From the NCBI GenBank assembly GCA_017880745.1, contig JADGRR010000147.1, forward strand, positions 1 through 6,900: 6,900 nt of DNA, in the 5' to 3' direction. This document shows, one piece after another, positions 1 to 5,926 of the stretch. The notes beneath the pieces were generated by a model that saw only the letters and a program-made list of their open reading frames with translations, searched no databases and had not been told where the DNA came from. The stretch is from Burkholderiales bacterium. GTDB taxonomy: Bacteria > Pseudomonadota > Gammaproteobacteria > Burkholderiales > SG8-39. How positions within the stretch are numbered: the stretch's first letter is position 1; every line of letters starts with the position of its first letter. The translations under genes were made by a program, and so were the position numbers.

Positions 1-209
1 ATGCGCATCTGCAAGGCGCTCTTGATCGCCGCGGCGGTTTGTTGCATGGCCACTTTTTCGGCGGCCTCCTTGTACACCTGCAGGCGGTTTAGCAGGATGG
101 CCGCCACGATAGACACGATGCAAACGACAACTATCAGTTCGAACAGCGTGAAGCCGGCGTGCCGGCCTGCCGGTCTGCGACGAATGCGCCGTGTCAGCGC
201 GTGCCGCAC
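1..209 (-). CDS. Type IV prepilin / pseudopilin, MSHA-type (N-terminal part, runs off window)
   Basis: This is the first 69 codons of a type IV pilin-like protein; the rest lies beyond the left edge. From a GTG start at 209, a short Arg-rich leader (about 19 residues) ends in the prepilin peptidase site G-FTLFELIVVV. Cleavage would fall between Gly19 and Phe20, and the conserved Glu is at mature position 5. A hydrophobic helix follows to about residue 40, then an amphipathic stretch (NRLQVYKEAAEKVAMQQ) typical of the N-terminal alpha-helix of pilins. GTG was chosen because it lies one base after the mshG stop, gives a leader of normal length, and has AAGG about nine bases upstream. The product should be cleaved and methylated by a prepilin peptidase, held in the inner membrane and polymerised by MshE/MshG. 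Whether it is the major pilin (MshA/MshB-like) or a minor one cannot be decided without the C-terminal domain. Confidence 0.87.
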   Translation of the reverse strand, partial: MRHALTRRIRRRPAGRHAGFTLFELIVVVCIVSIVAAILLNRLQVYKEAAEKVAMQQTAAAIKSALQMR

Positions 210-210
210 C

Positions 211-1449
211 TCAGCCCGCCTTGGGGCCGAGCGCAACGCTGCCCAGATCCCAGATGGGCAGGAACACGCCCAGGGCCAGGATCAGGACCAGGACGCCGAG
301 AAAGGTGATCATGATCGGCTCGATGTTGGCCGAAAGCCCCTTGAGTTCATAGTCGATCTCGCGCTGGTACATGTCCGCGACCTCGCGCATCAGATCGTCG
401 AGTTCCCCCGTCTCTTCACCCACGGCCACCATCTGCAGCACGATCGGGGTAAACACACCCGCAGCCCGCGCCGTTCGCAGCACGCTCTCGCCGCGCTCCA
501 CGCCGTCGCGCAGTTGGTCGATACGCTGCGCGATGTAGGCATTGTCGACCACCTGCGACAACACGGCGAGCGTCTGCACCATCGACATGCCGCTCTTCAG
601 GGATATGGAGAAGCTGCGCGCGAACCGCGCCAAGGTGACCTTCTCGATGATGCTGCCGGCGAGCGGCAGGCGCAATTTGAGTTTGTCCCAGTTATAACGG
701 CCGCCGGGCGTTGCGGTGTAGACGCGAAAACCGATCACGGCGGCGATGGCCAGCACAAGCAGGACCGGCCAGAAATGCACCATGAAATTGGAGAATCCGA
801 TCAACAGCTGCGTAATCGGCGGCAACTCCGCCTTGAGACCGGCGAACAGCTTGGCGAAAGCCGGGATCACGAACAGGTTGATGATCACGATGGCCACCGC
901 CATCGCCACCAGAACAAAGGCTGGGTAGCGCAGCGCCTGCTGTACGCGCTCCTTCATGTCCTTCTCGAATTCGAGGTGGTTGAACAGCCTGAGAAATATT
1001 TCCTCCAGGCTGCCCGACATCTCGCCCACGCGCACCATGCTGATGAAGAACTGTGAAAAGACGTCGGGGTGCCGGCGCATCGAAGAATTGAGGTCGCGGC
1101 CGCTATCCAGGCTGGTGCGCAGATCCTGCATTACCCTTGCCATGGCGACGCTCCTGGCGGACTCCTGCAGCCCGGCCAGCGCGCGCATGATGGGCACGCC
1201 GGACTTGAGCAGCGTGTACATCTGGCGCGCGAACATCAGCCTGTCGTCGAGGGTGATGCGCGGGGCGAACACGCGCCCGAGCCAGGTGTCGTGCCGCGCC
1301 GCGCTTGGAGCGCCAGTCGGCGCGATGTCGACAGGCGAGATCCCGGTATTGACCAATTGGTCGGCCACCGCGCCCGAGTCGCTGTCCTCGATCACGCCTG
1401 TTACCAGTTCACCCCTGGCATTTCTTCCCTGGTACGCGAAATAAGGCAT
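211..1449 (-). CDS. mshG: MSHA pilus assembly platform protein MshG (GspF/PilC family)
   Basis: This encodes a 412-residue polytopic inner-membrane protein, normal length for the GspF/PilC family, which forms the platform that couples the assembly ATPase to pilin polymerisation. The family's two T2SSF domains are visible as an internal duplication. FARQMYTLLKSGVPIMRAL (about 73-91) matches FARSFSISLKSGMSMVQTL (276-294), and VRVGEMSGSLEEIF (139-152) matches VAVGEETGELDDLM (341-354). Membrane segments fall near 176-196, 225-243 and 379-399. The ATG at 1449 overlaps the mshE stop in a TGATG junction, with GAGGA just upstream, indicating translational coupling. The reading frame stays open upstream to 1743, but that part lies inside mshE and is Arg/Ala/Gly-rich shadow sequence. 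The product starts MPYFAYQGRNARGE, a typical GspF N-terminus. The mshG name, rather than pilC or gspF, rests on the neighbouring mshE. Confidence is high for the family and moderate for the subtype. Confidence 0.93.
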   Translation of the reverse strand: MPYFAYQGRNARGELVTGVIEDSDSGAVADQLVNTGISPVDIAPTGAPSAARHDTWLGRVFAPRITLDDRLMFARQMYTLLKSGVPIMRALAGLQESARSVAMARVMQDLRTSLDSGRDLNSSMRRHPDVFSQFFISMVRVGEMSGSLEEIFLRLFNHLEFEKDMKERVQQALRYPAFVLVAMAVAIVIINLFVIPAFAKLFAGLKAELPPITQLLIGFSNFMVHFWPVLLVLAIAAVIGFRVYTATPGGRYNWDKLKLRLPLAGSIIEKVTLARFARSFSISLKSGMSMVQTLAVLSQVVDNAYIAQRIDQLRDGVERGESVLRTARAAGVFTPIVLQMVAVGEETGELDDLMREVADMYQREIDYELKGLSANIEPIMITFLGVLVLILALGVFLPIWDLGSVALGPKAG

Positions 1450-3149
1450 CAGTCCTCGAGTTCGGAGCTGACCCGTATCGCTTCGGCCAGCGTAGTCCTG
1501 CCGGCAGACGCCAATTGTGCCGCATGGTGGCGCATGCTCCTGCCCGCCATGTGCCGGAGCGCGAGCTGGGAGAATTCGGTCGTGTCCTCCCGATTCACCG
1601 CCGCCGTGAGCGCGCCGTCCATTTCCAGCATTTCGTATACCCCGGTGCGCCCGGCATAGCCGGTCAGGTGGCAAAACTGGCAGCCGCGCCCGCGCATCAG
1701 CTGCGCCGGCTTGTTGTCGTCGCGCGCGCTCCCCTGCAGCCACTGCATTTCCTGCTCCGTCGGCTGATAGGGCTCCGCGCAGCTAGGGCAGTTCACCCGC
1801 ACCAGCCGTTGTGCGATCACCGCCTGCAGCGAAGAGGCGACCATGTAGCGCGGCGCCCCCATGTCGATCAAGCGGATCGGGGTGCTGGCCGCATCGCGCG
1901 TATGCAGGGTCGAGAACACCATGTGTCCGGTGAGCGCGGCGCGCAGGCCGATCTGCGCCGTCTCCGGATCGCGCATCTCGCCCACCAGGATGATGTCCGG
2001 GTCCTGGCGCAGGGCCGAGCGCAACACGCGCCCGAAGGTAAGGTCGATTTTTTCGTTGACCTGCACCTGGTTGAGGCCCGCCAGGCGGTATTCGATCGGA
2101 TCCTCGACCGTGATGATTTTCTTGTCGACCGTATTCACTTCATTGAGCGCGGCATACAGCGTGGTGGTCTTGCCGCTGCCGGTCGGCCCGGTCACGAGCA
2201 CCATGCCGGTGGGACGCCGGATAATCTGCTGCAGGCGCGCCAGCATTTGCGGCGGCATGCCCAGGCCGTCGAGGCCGTGCACTCCGGTGCTGCGGTTGAG
2301 CAGGCGCATCGCCACCGATTCGCCGTATTGCGTGGGCATGGTCGATATGCGCACATCGACGCGCGTGTCGCGGATGCGCACGTTGAAGCGGCCATCCTGC
2401 GGCAGACGCTTTTCGGAGATGTCCAGGCCCGACATGAGCTTGACCCGCTGCACCAGGGCGGGGGCGATCTTCATGTCGGATTCGGTCTGCAGCTGCAGCA
2501 TGCCGTCGATGCGAAAGCGAATCTGCAGCAGACTCTCCTGCGGCTCGATATGGACATCGGACGCGTTCACCTGGGTCGCGTCCTCGAACATGGTCTGCAG
2601 CAGCTTGACCACCGGCGCATCCTCCGCGCCCGGCTCGACGTTGAGCGCGCCGAAATCCACGGCCTCGCCCATGTCCGCACCCAGTTCGCGCGCGAGGTCG
2701 GTGATCTGCTCGGTGCGCCGGTAGATCCGGTCTATGGTATCGAGCACCTGGTTCTCATTGACCAGGACGAGCTCGATGTCGCGCTTCAGCGAACGCGCGA
2801 TTTCGTCATAAGCGAACAAGTCGGTGGGATCGCCCATCGCTACCAGGTACGTGTTGCCCTTGTCCTCCAGCAACAGGGCGCGAAAACGCCGCGCCAGCAT
2901 CTCGGGCAGCTGGCGCGCCACCTGAAGGTTGATGTTGTAGTGCTTGAGGTTGAGGTAGGGGATCTTTAGCTGTTTGGCCAGCGTCTCCGAGATGCCTTCC
3001 TCCGTGGCGAAGCCGTTTTCGATCAGCACCCGGCCGAGCTTGCGGCCGCTGCGCTTTTGCTGCTCGAGGGCTAAACTCAACTGCTCCTGGGAAATCAGCT
3101 TTTCCTGGACCAGCAGATTGCCGATGCGAACTTTTTCTGGCCTGGCCAT
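1449..3149 (-). CDS. mshE: MSHA pilus assembly ATPase MshE with N-terminal c-di-GMP-binding MshEN domain
   Basis: This 566-residue cytoplasmic secretion ATPase (GspE/PilB family) powers pilus extension. The N-terminus has the two tandem 24-residue MshEN motifs that define a c-di-GMP receptor. Motif I runs 8-31 (R8, G10, L12-L13, Q31), followed by a five-residue linker. Motif II runs 37-60 (L38-G39, N45-G46, Q60). The usual Gly at position 10 of motif I is Lys17. The catalytic core is intact: Walker A GPTGSGKTT (321-329), Asp box ITVEDPIEY (346-354), Walker B region DPDIILVGE (383-391) and His box TGHMVFSTLHT (407-417). A zinc tetracysteine CPSC (454-457) and CQFC (490-493) is typical of assembly ATPases. 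The ATG at 3149 has an AGGA seven bases upstream and yields a complete motif I. The stop overlaps the mshG start by one base. No gene lies in the 158 bp upstream, so this is probably the first gene of its transcript. GspE or PilB are alternatives, but the MshEN domain and mshG context favour MshE. Confidence 0.92.
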   Translation of the reverse strand: MARPEKVRIGNLLVQEKLISQEQLSLALEQQKRSGRKLGRVLIENGFATEEGISETLAKQLKIPYLNLKHYNINLQVARQLPEMLARRFRALLLEDKGNTYLVAMGDPTDLFAYDEIARSLKRDIELVLVNENQVLDTIDRIYRRTEQITDLARELGADMGEAVDFGALNVEPGAEDAPVVKLLQTMFEDATQVNASDVHIEPQESLLQIRFRIDGMLQLQTESDMKIAPALVQRVKLMSGLDISEKRLPQDGRFNVRIRDTRVDVRISTMPTQYGESVAMRLLNRSTGVHGLDGLGMPPQMLARLQQIIRRPTGMVLVTGPTGSGKTTTLYAALNEVNTVDKKIITVEDPIEYRLAGLNQVQVNEKIDLTFGRVLRSALRQDPDIILVGEMRDPETAQIGLRAALTGHMVFSTLHTRDAASTPIRLIDMGAPRYMVASSLQAVIAQRLVRVNCPSCAEPYQPTEQEMQWLQGSARDDNKPAQLMRGRGCQFCHLTGYAGRTGVYEMLEMDGALTAAVNREDTTEFSQLALRHMAGRSMRHHAAQLASAGRTTLAEAIRVSSELED

Positions 3150-3156
3150 GTATCTA

Positions 3157-3160
3157 TCCT
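3157..3160 (-). promoter_or_regulatory. Ribosome binding site of mshE
   Basis: AGGA (TCCT on the plus strand) lies seven bases upstream of the ATG at 3149. This is good Shine-Dalgarno spacing and supports that start. It sits only two bases from the palindrome at 3163-3177, so anything bound there, or an RNA fold involving it, could affect translation. Confidence 0.7.
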
Positions 3161-3162
3161 AA

Positions 3163-3177
3163 TCCGGAAATTCCGGA
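3163..3177. promoter_or_regulatory. Perfect 15-bp palindrome upstream of mshE (possible operator)
   Basis: TCCGGAAATTCCGGA has perfect 7-bp arms (TCCGGAA / TTCCGGA) around a single A at 3170. It lies 13 bases before the mshE start, just upstream of the RBS. A one-base centre disfavours a full-length RNA hairpin and fits a site for a dimeric DNA-binding protein. No regulator family could be matched by eye. A shorter relative, TCCGAAATCCGGA, occurs at 5954-5966 upstream of the 187-residue membrane protein gene. Confidence 0.4.
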
Positions 3178-3200
3178 AGCAAAATTTTCAAGACCGAAGC

Positions 3201-3230
3201 GAACAGAATGAGAACAGAAAATAATTGTTC
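3201..3230. repeat. GAACAGAA direct repeats and GAACA-N9-TGTTC inverted repeat
   Basis: GAACAGAA occurs at 3201-3208 and again at 3212-3219, 11 bp apart, about one helical turn. The second copy also forms an inverted repeat, GAACA-N9-TGTTC, with TGTTC at 3226-3230. The repeats lie 52-81 bp upstream of the mshE start in an AT-rich stretch that contrasts with the surrounding GC-rich coding DNA. Phased half-sites like these suggest a regulator-binding region, but no factor can be named. Confidence 0.3.
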
Positions 3231-3257
3231 GCGACCATTGCCGGGAGCGGTTTTGAA

Positions 3258-3285
3258 TCATCGGCGTTCACAAGTCTGTCTTTTA
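3258..3285 (-). promoter_or_regulatory. Possible sigma-28 (FliA)-like promoter for the msh operon
   Basis: On the minus strand, TAAA (3285-3282) is followed after 16 bases by GCCGATGA (3265-3258). The enterobacterial FliA consensus is TAAA-N15-GCCGATAA, so the -10 matches at seven of eight positions and the spacer is one base long. The -35 lacks the GTTT extension. The site points toward mshE and lies about 109 bp upstream of its ATG. The match could be chance. No convincing sigma-70 or sigma-54 promoter was seen in the same gap. Confidence 0.25.
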
Positions 3286-3307
3286 TAGACAAATCCTGAA
3301 CTTACCA

Positions 3308-5155
3308 TCAGTTTCTGTCAACCTGCCTGAGCTTTTCCCGGGCTTTCTCCGCAATTTCCCGCAGCGCCCCCGGTTCCCGCTGCGCGGCTTTTTCTATGGA
3401 CGGCACATAGTCCTTCAGACGATACGGAAACATCGCCACAGCCCGGTCAAGCTGCAGCAGCGCGGCGTCGCGCTCGCCATTCAAGCCCAGCAACGTGACC
3501 TGCAGGTAGGTCAGTTCCGGCACCGGCAGGATGCGCAGCACGCGCCGGTTCAACGCGAGCTTGTCCTGAAGATTGTTGCGGTCGGCAACGATGATGCTGG
3601 CGTAGGTCAGTTCGACATAGGGCGCGAGCAGCGTATCCCGGTGCAATCTGAGCAAAGTCTCACTGCGCTCGACGATTTCCTCCCGGTTCTTCGGCAACAC
3701 CCGCGGATACATCGCGAGTTCCAAGTCGCGGTAAGCCTGCAGCACGCTGCCCAGGGCGAAGAAGCCGACCATCACCATCAGCGGAAACGAGAAGCGCGAC
3801 AGCGCGGTGAGATGCAGGCGGATGCAGCGCTCGCTGCCCATGCCGAGCAGGATCGCGGCGAGGCCGAGGAAGTTGGCGTGCCACAGGGGGTACTCGAGCA
3901 TGCTGTGCACGAACAGCACCGACAGCAGGCACAGCATCCACCAGGATTCGGCAGTCGCGGAAATGCGCCGGCGCAGACCCAGCAGCCACCCTGCCAATCC
4001 TGCGCACACCAGCCCCGCGCCGACGACCCCTGTTTCAGCCAGCAGTTGAATCAGCGCATTGTGGGAATTGCGATCGTAATTGGGAATATGGTAGCGCGAC
4101 AGTTCGGCGGCTTGCTCGAGGAACGCGCCTCCATACTGGCCGAAGCCGACGCCGAGCAAGGGCGCCCTGGACCACATCAGGAGGGCTTGGTGCCACATAT
4201 AGATGCGCGTGCCCACCATCGGGCCGGCCAGCGCGCCAGATGCCAACTCCGCCACGATGCGATCAAACGGTGTAACCGGCGCGCCGGCGGCGCCCGGGAG
4301 GGCCGGCCTGATGGCCAGGCCGTAGTGGTCCATCGCGTACTGCATCAGTCCGAACAGCGGCAACAACAGGGCAACGACCACGGCGGCGCGACGCAGAGCC
4401 GGCTCCGGCGAACGCGAGCGAAACCACAGGCTGAGCGCCAGCCCCGCCAGCAGATAGAGCCAGGTGGCGCGGGAGCCGGAGAGCGATAGCACGTAAAGAA
4501 AAATTCCGGCGCACGCGGCGGCCGCATGCCAACTCAGCTGCCGTTTGATCTGCAGGTAGAGCACGGAAATCAGCGCGAGGGTGACATAGTCGGCGAAATG
4601 GTTGTTTTGGCCGAAATTGCCATACGCCCCTCCTGTCGTCGCGCCCAGACTGGCGATCACGGGACCGAGCAGCGAATCAATGGCGTAGAACTGCAGTACG
4701 GCAGCGCCAGCGTTCAGCAGCCCGCCCAGCACCAGCATCGCAGCGAGCCAGACGGCCAATGCGTGCATGCCGCAGGATTTCGCCAGCACCCGCCCCAGCC
4801 AGACCAGCCATGCCGCCCAGATGACGTATAGCGCGCCCAGCAGCGACAGTTCCGGATAGGCAATGTCCAGCCACACGAGTTGCAGCGGCAACACGGCGGC
4901 AAAGCCCAGCAACCACAATGCCAGCGTCGGGATTTCCACTTCGTCCCAGAAGCGTTTCACCGACAACGGCAACAAGGCGGCCAGGCCCAAAGCGAGGGCC
5001 AGCCACTCCGTATAGAAATTGGTCAGCGGAAAGAAGTGGTACGGATTCAGGAACGGCAGCAAAAACATCGACCCGACAAGAACGAGACTGACGCGCGCCG
5101 GGATGCGTGGAAGCAAAATGATTTCCAGAGTTGAGAGACCAGGGCCTGCTAACAT
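3308..5155 (-). CDS. pglL: PglL-like protein O-oligosaccharyltransferase / Wzy-WaaL superfamily ligase
   Basis: This 615-residue inner-membrane protein belongs to the O-antigen ligase/polymerase superfamily. PglL members move a lipid-linked oligosaccharide to Ser/Thr of pilins or other proteins in the periplasm. About a dozen hydrophobic segments run from residue 20 to 475. GNFGQNNHFADY (179-190) matches the PglL_A signature, and SGSRATW (226-232) carries the conserved Arg. The large periplasmic loop ends in NSHNALIQLLAETGVVG (363-379), the Wzy_C motif, with His365 as the expected catalytic residue. VHSMLEYPLWHANFLG (416-431) marks the Wzy_C_2 region that separates PglL from WaaL. The last 140 residues are soluble and helical, TPR-like. 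The ATG at 5155 follows an in-frame TGA, so translation cannot start further upstream. The RBS there is poor (GGTGA touching the ATG), and a start at the TTG codon 14 or ATG codon 30 is possible. The adjacent pilin operon on the same strand favours pilin glycosylation, but an O-antigen ligase or polymerase cannot be excluded. Confidence 0.82.
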   Translation of the reverse strand: MLAGPGLSTLEIILLPRIPARVSLVLVGSMFLLPFLNPYHFFPLTNFYTEWLALALGLAALLPLSVKRFWDEVEIPTLALWLLGFAAVLPLQLVWLDIAYPELSLLGALYVIWAAWLVWLGRVLAKSCGMHALAVWLAAMLVLGGLLNAGAAVLQFYAIDSLLGPVIASLGATTGGAYGNFGQNNHFADYVTLALISVLYLQIKRQLSWHAAAACAGIFLYVLSLSGSRATWLYLLAGLALSLWFRSRSPEPALRRAAVVVALLLPLFGLMQYAMDHYGLAIRPALPGAAGAPVTPFDRIVAELASGALAGPMVGTRIYMWHQALLMWSRAPLLGVGFGQYGGAFLEQAAELSRYHIPNYDRNSHNALIQLLAETGVVGAGLVCAGLAGWLLGLRRRISATAESWWMLCLLSVLFVHSMLEYPLWHANFLGLAAILLGMGSERCIRLHLTALSRFSFPLMVMVGFFALGSVLQAYRDLELAMYPRVLPKNREEIVERSETLLRLHRDTLLAPYVELTYASIIVADRNNLQDKLALNRRVLRILPVPELTYLQVTLLGLNGERDAALLQLDRAVAMFPYRLKDYVPSIEKAAQREPGALREIAEKAREKLRQVDRN

Positions 5156-5183
5156 TCACCGCATGAGCGCGGCGCGGAATCTG

Positions 5184-5243
5184 TGTGGGAGCGAGCTTGC
5201 TCGCGATTGCGCGTCGGATATCGCGAGCAAGCTCGCTCCCACA
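5184..5243. repeat. Inverted pair of REP sequences (REPIN/BIME-like doublet)
   Basis: A 24-bp sequence at 5184-5207, beginning TGTGGGA and containing the small palindrome GCGAGCTTGCTCGC, is repeated as a perfect reverse complement at 5220-5243, with a 12-base spacer. The GTGGGAGCG head plus internal hairpin is the layout of Pseudomonas-type REP elements, which are mobilised by RAYT (TnpA-REP) transposases. Two REPs in inverted orientation form a REPIN. The pair lies in a tandem intergenic gap, 28 bp upstream of the pglL start and downstream of the terminator at 5296-5315. The whole 60 bp could fold as one long hairpin. No RAYT gene is in the window, so the element would be moved in trans. Confidence 0.85.
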
Positions 5244-5295
5244 AGACAATTCGGGTTCATCACCAAGAGGAGCTTAAGTAAGTACCATTCCGCCT

Positions 5296-5315
5296 AAAAC
5301 CGGACTTTTCCGGCT
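5296..5315 (-). terminator. Rho-independent terminator of the 5363-5926 gene
   Basis: Reading the minus strand, AGCCGGA (5315-5309) pairs with TCCGGTT (5304-5298) around an AAAG loop. This gives seven base pairs including one G-U, and the run of T at 5299-5296 follows. It lies about 48 bases after the stop codon of the small membrane protein gene. A working terminator would separate that gene from pglL, so pglL would need its own promoter between here and 5155. The T-run is short, so termination may be partial. Confidence 0.55.
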
Positions 5316-5362
5316 GCGTCTGCCGCGGCTGGAACCGGGGGCGCGCCGCCGGGTTTGCGTTC

Positions 5363-5926
5363 CTATTGCTTGGGAATCCCTTTTCTTCCGACCAGCGGCG
5401 TGGTGATCTCGGGTGAGAGCTTGAGCCCATCCCGCTCGATTGGTTCTGCCCTCCGGCGTTGTTCTTTCTTCTCTTCCAAGGCAGCGGCCTGAACATCGGC
5501 GGAGGATTGATGGGCGCCGGACCGCATGGCGGCCTGCGCCTCGTCCATTGCCAGCGCAGCCGCTGCCGCCTCAGGCGCCACCTGAGGCAGGGCGACTGCA
5601 GCCGCTCCCTCTTGCGCGGCAGGGTTTGCCGCAGCCGGCTGCGGGGAAGCGACCGCCGATGCCGCGCCGGTTGCGGATGGCTGCGTGCCGACGGACTTGA
5701 CTTGGAACTCGTACGCCAGCGGGGTAACCACCGATCTGGGCGTGATCTGATACAACACCCAGACGATCCAACCGATGATAAGCAGCATGAGGACCGCGAT
5801 TATTCGCCAGAACAACTCCCAGTCCTTGCGCACCTTCGGTTTGGTCGGGGCGCCATCCTGCTCCTGCTGCCTGCTCTGGTTCATGACAACGCTCAACCCC
5901 CGCTTAAGGGCAAGGACCAAGGTCAT
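5363..5926 (-). CDS. Unrecognised single-pass inner-membrane protein with Ala/Pro-rich tail
   Basis: No family is recognised. The 187-residue product has a charged N-terminus ending KPKVRKDW and one strong membrane segment (about 39-60, WRIIAVLMLLIIGWIVWVLY). A short segment follows (TPRSVVTPLAYEFQVKSVG), then a low-complexity Ala/Pro/Gln region (about 81-125). Next comes an Ala-rich helical stretch ending in a charged run, EEKKEQRRR (151-159). By the positive-inside rule the tail should be periplasmic. The longest frame starts at ATG 5926, but the ATG at 5884 (MNQSRQQEQDG) is at least as likely, because the 14 extra codons look less typical and a weak GAG lies upstream of it. A probable terminator follows the stop, so the gene is likely a single unit on the same strand as pglL. 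The membrane anchor plus extended tail resembles accessory or scaffold proteins of envelope machines, but that is only analogy. Gene reality is supported by the strong membrane segment with flanking charges and by the terminator. Confidence 0.7.
   Translation of the reverse strand: MTLVLALKRGLSVVMNQSRQQEQDGAPTKPKVRKDWELFWRIIAVLMLLIIGWIVWVLYQITPRSVVTPLAYEFQVKSVGTQPSATGAASAVASPQPAAANPAAQEGAAAVALPQVAPEAAAAALAMDEAQAAMRSGAHQSSADVQAAALEEKKEQRRRAEPIERDGLKLSPEITTPLVGRKGIPKQ

Noticed and set aside
1..1056. Plus-strand open frame of 351 codons at the left edge
   Set aside because: It is antisense to the prepilin gene and mshG, with a biased composition and no domain.
1450..1743. Upstream extension of mshG to a start at 1743
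   Set aside because: The extra 98 codons lie inside the mshE reading frame and are low-complexity shadow sequence. The TGATG junction at 1447-1451 gives a normal GspF N-terminus.
1515..2969. Long plus-strand open frame of 484 codons
   Set aside because: It is antisense to mshE, whose motifs span the whole stretch. The translation is His/Arg/Gln/Ala-rich with no recognisable domain, the usual antisense shadow in GC-rich DNA.
3274..3290. GTCT-TTTAT-AGAC hairpin as a pglL terminator
   Set aside because: The stem is only four base pairs and no T-run follows on the minus strand. Read-through from pglL into the msh operon therefore cannot be excluded.
3641..4489. Plus-strand open frame of 282 codons
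   Set aside because: It is antisense to pglL, rich in Gln/Arg/His, with no RBS or domain.
5184..5243. The long inverted repeat as a terminator or insertion-sequence end
   Set aside because: No T-run follows either arm and no transposase is adjacent. The GTGGGAGCG head with an internal palindrome fits a REP doublet much better.
5260..5496. Minus-strand open frame of 78 codons overlapping the end of the membrane protein gene
   Set aside because: It runs through the probable terminator at 5296-5315, overlaps the better-supported frame and has no recognisable feature.
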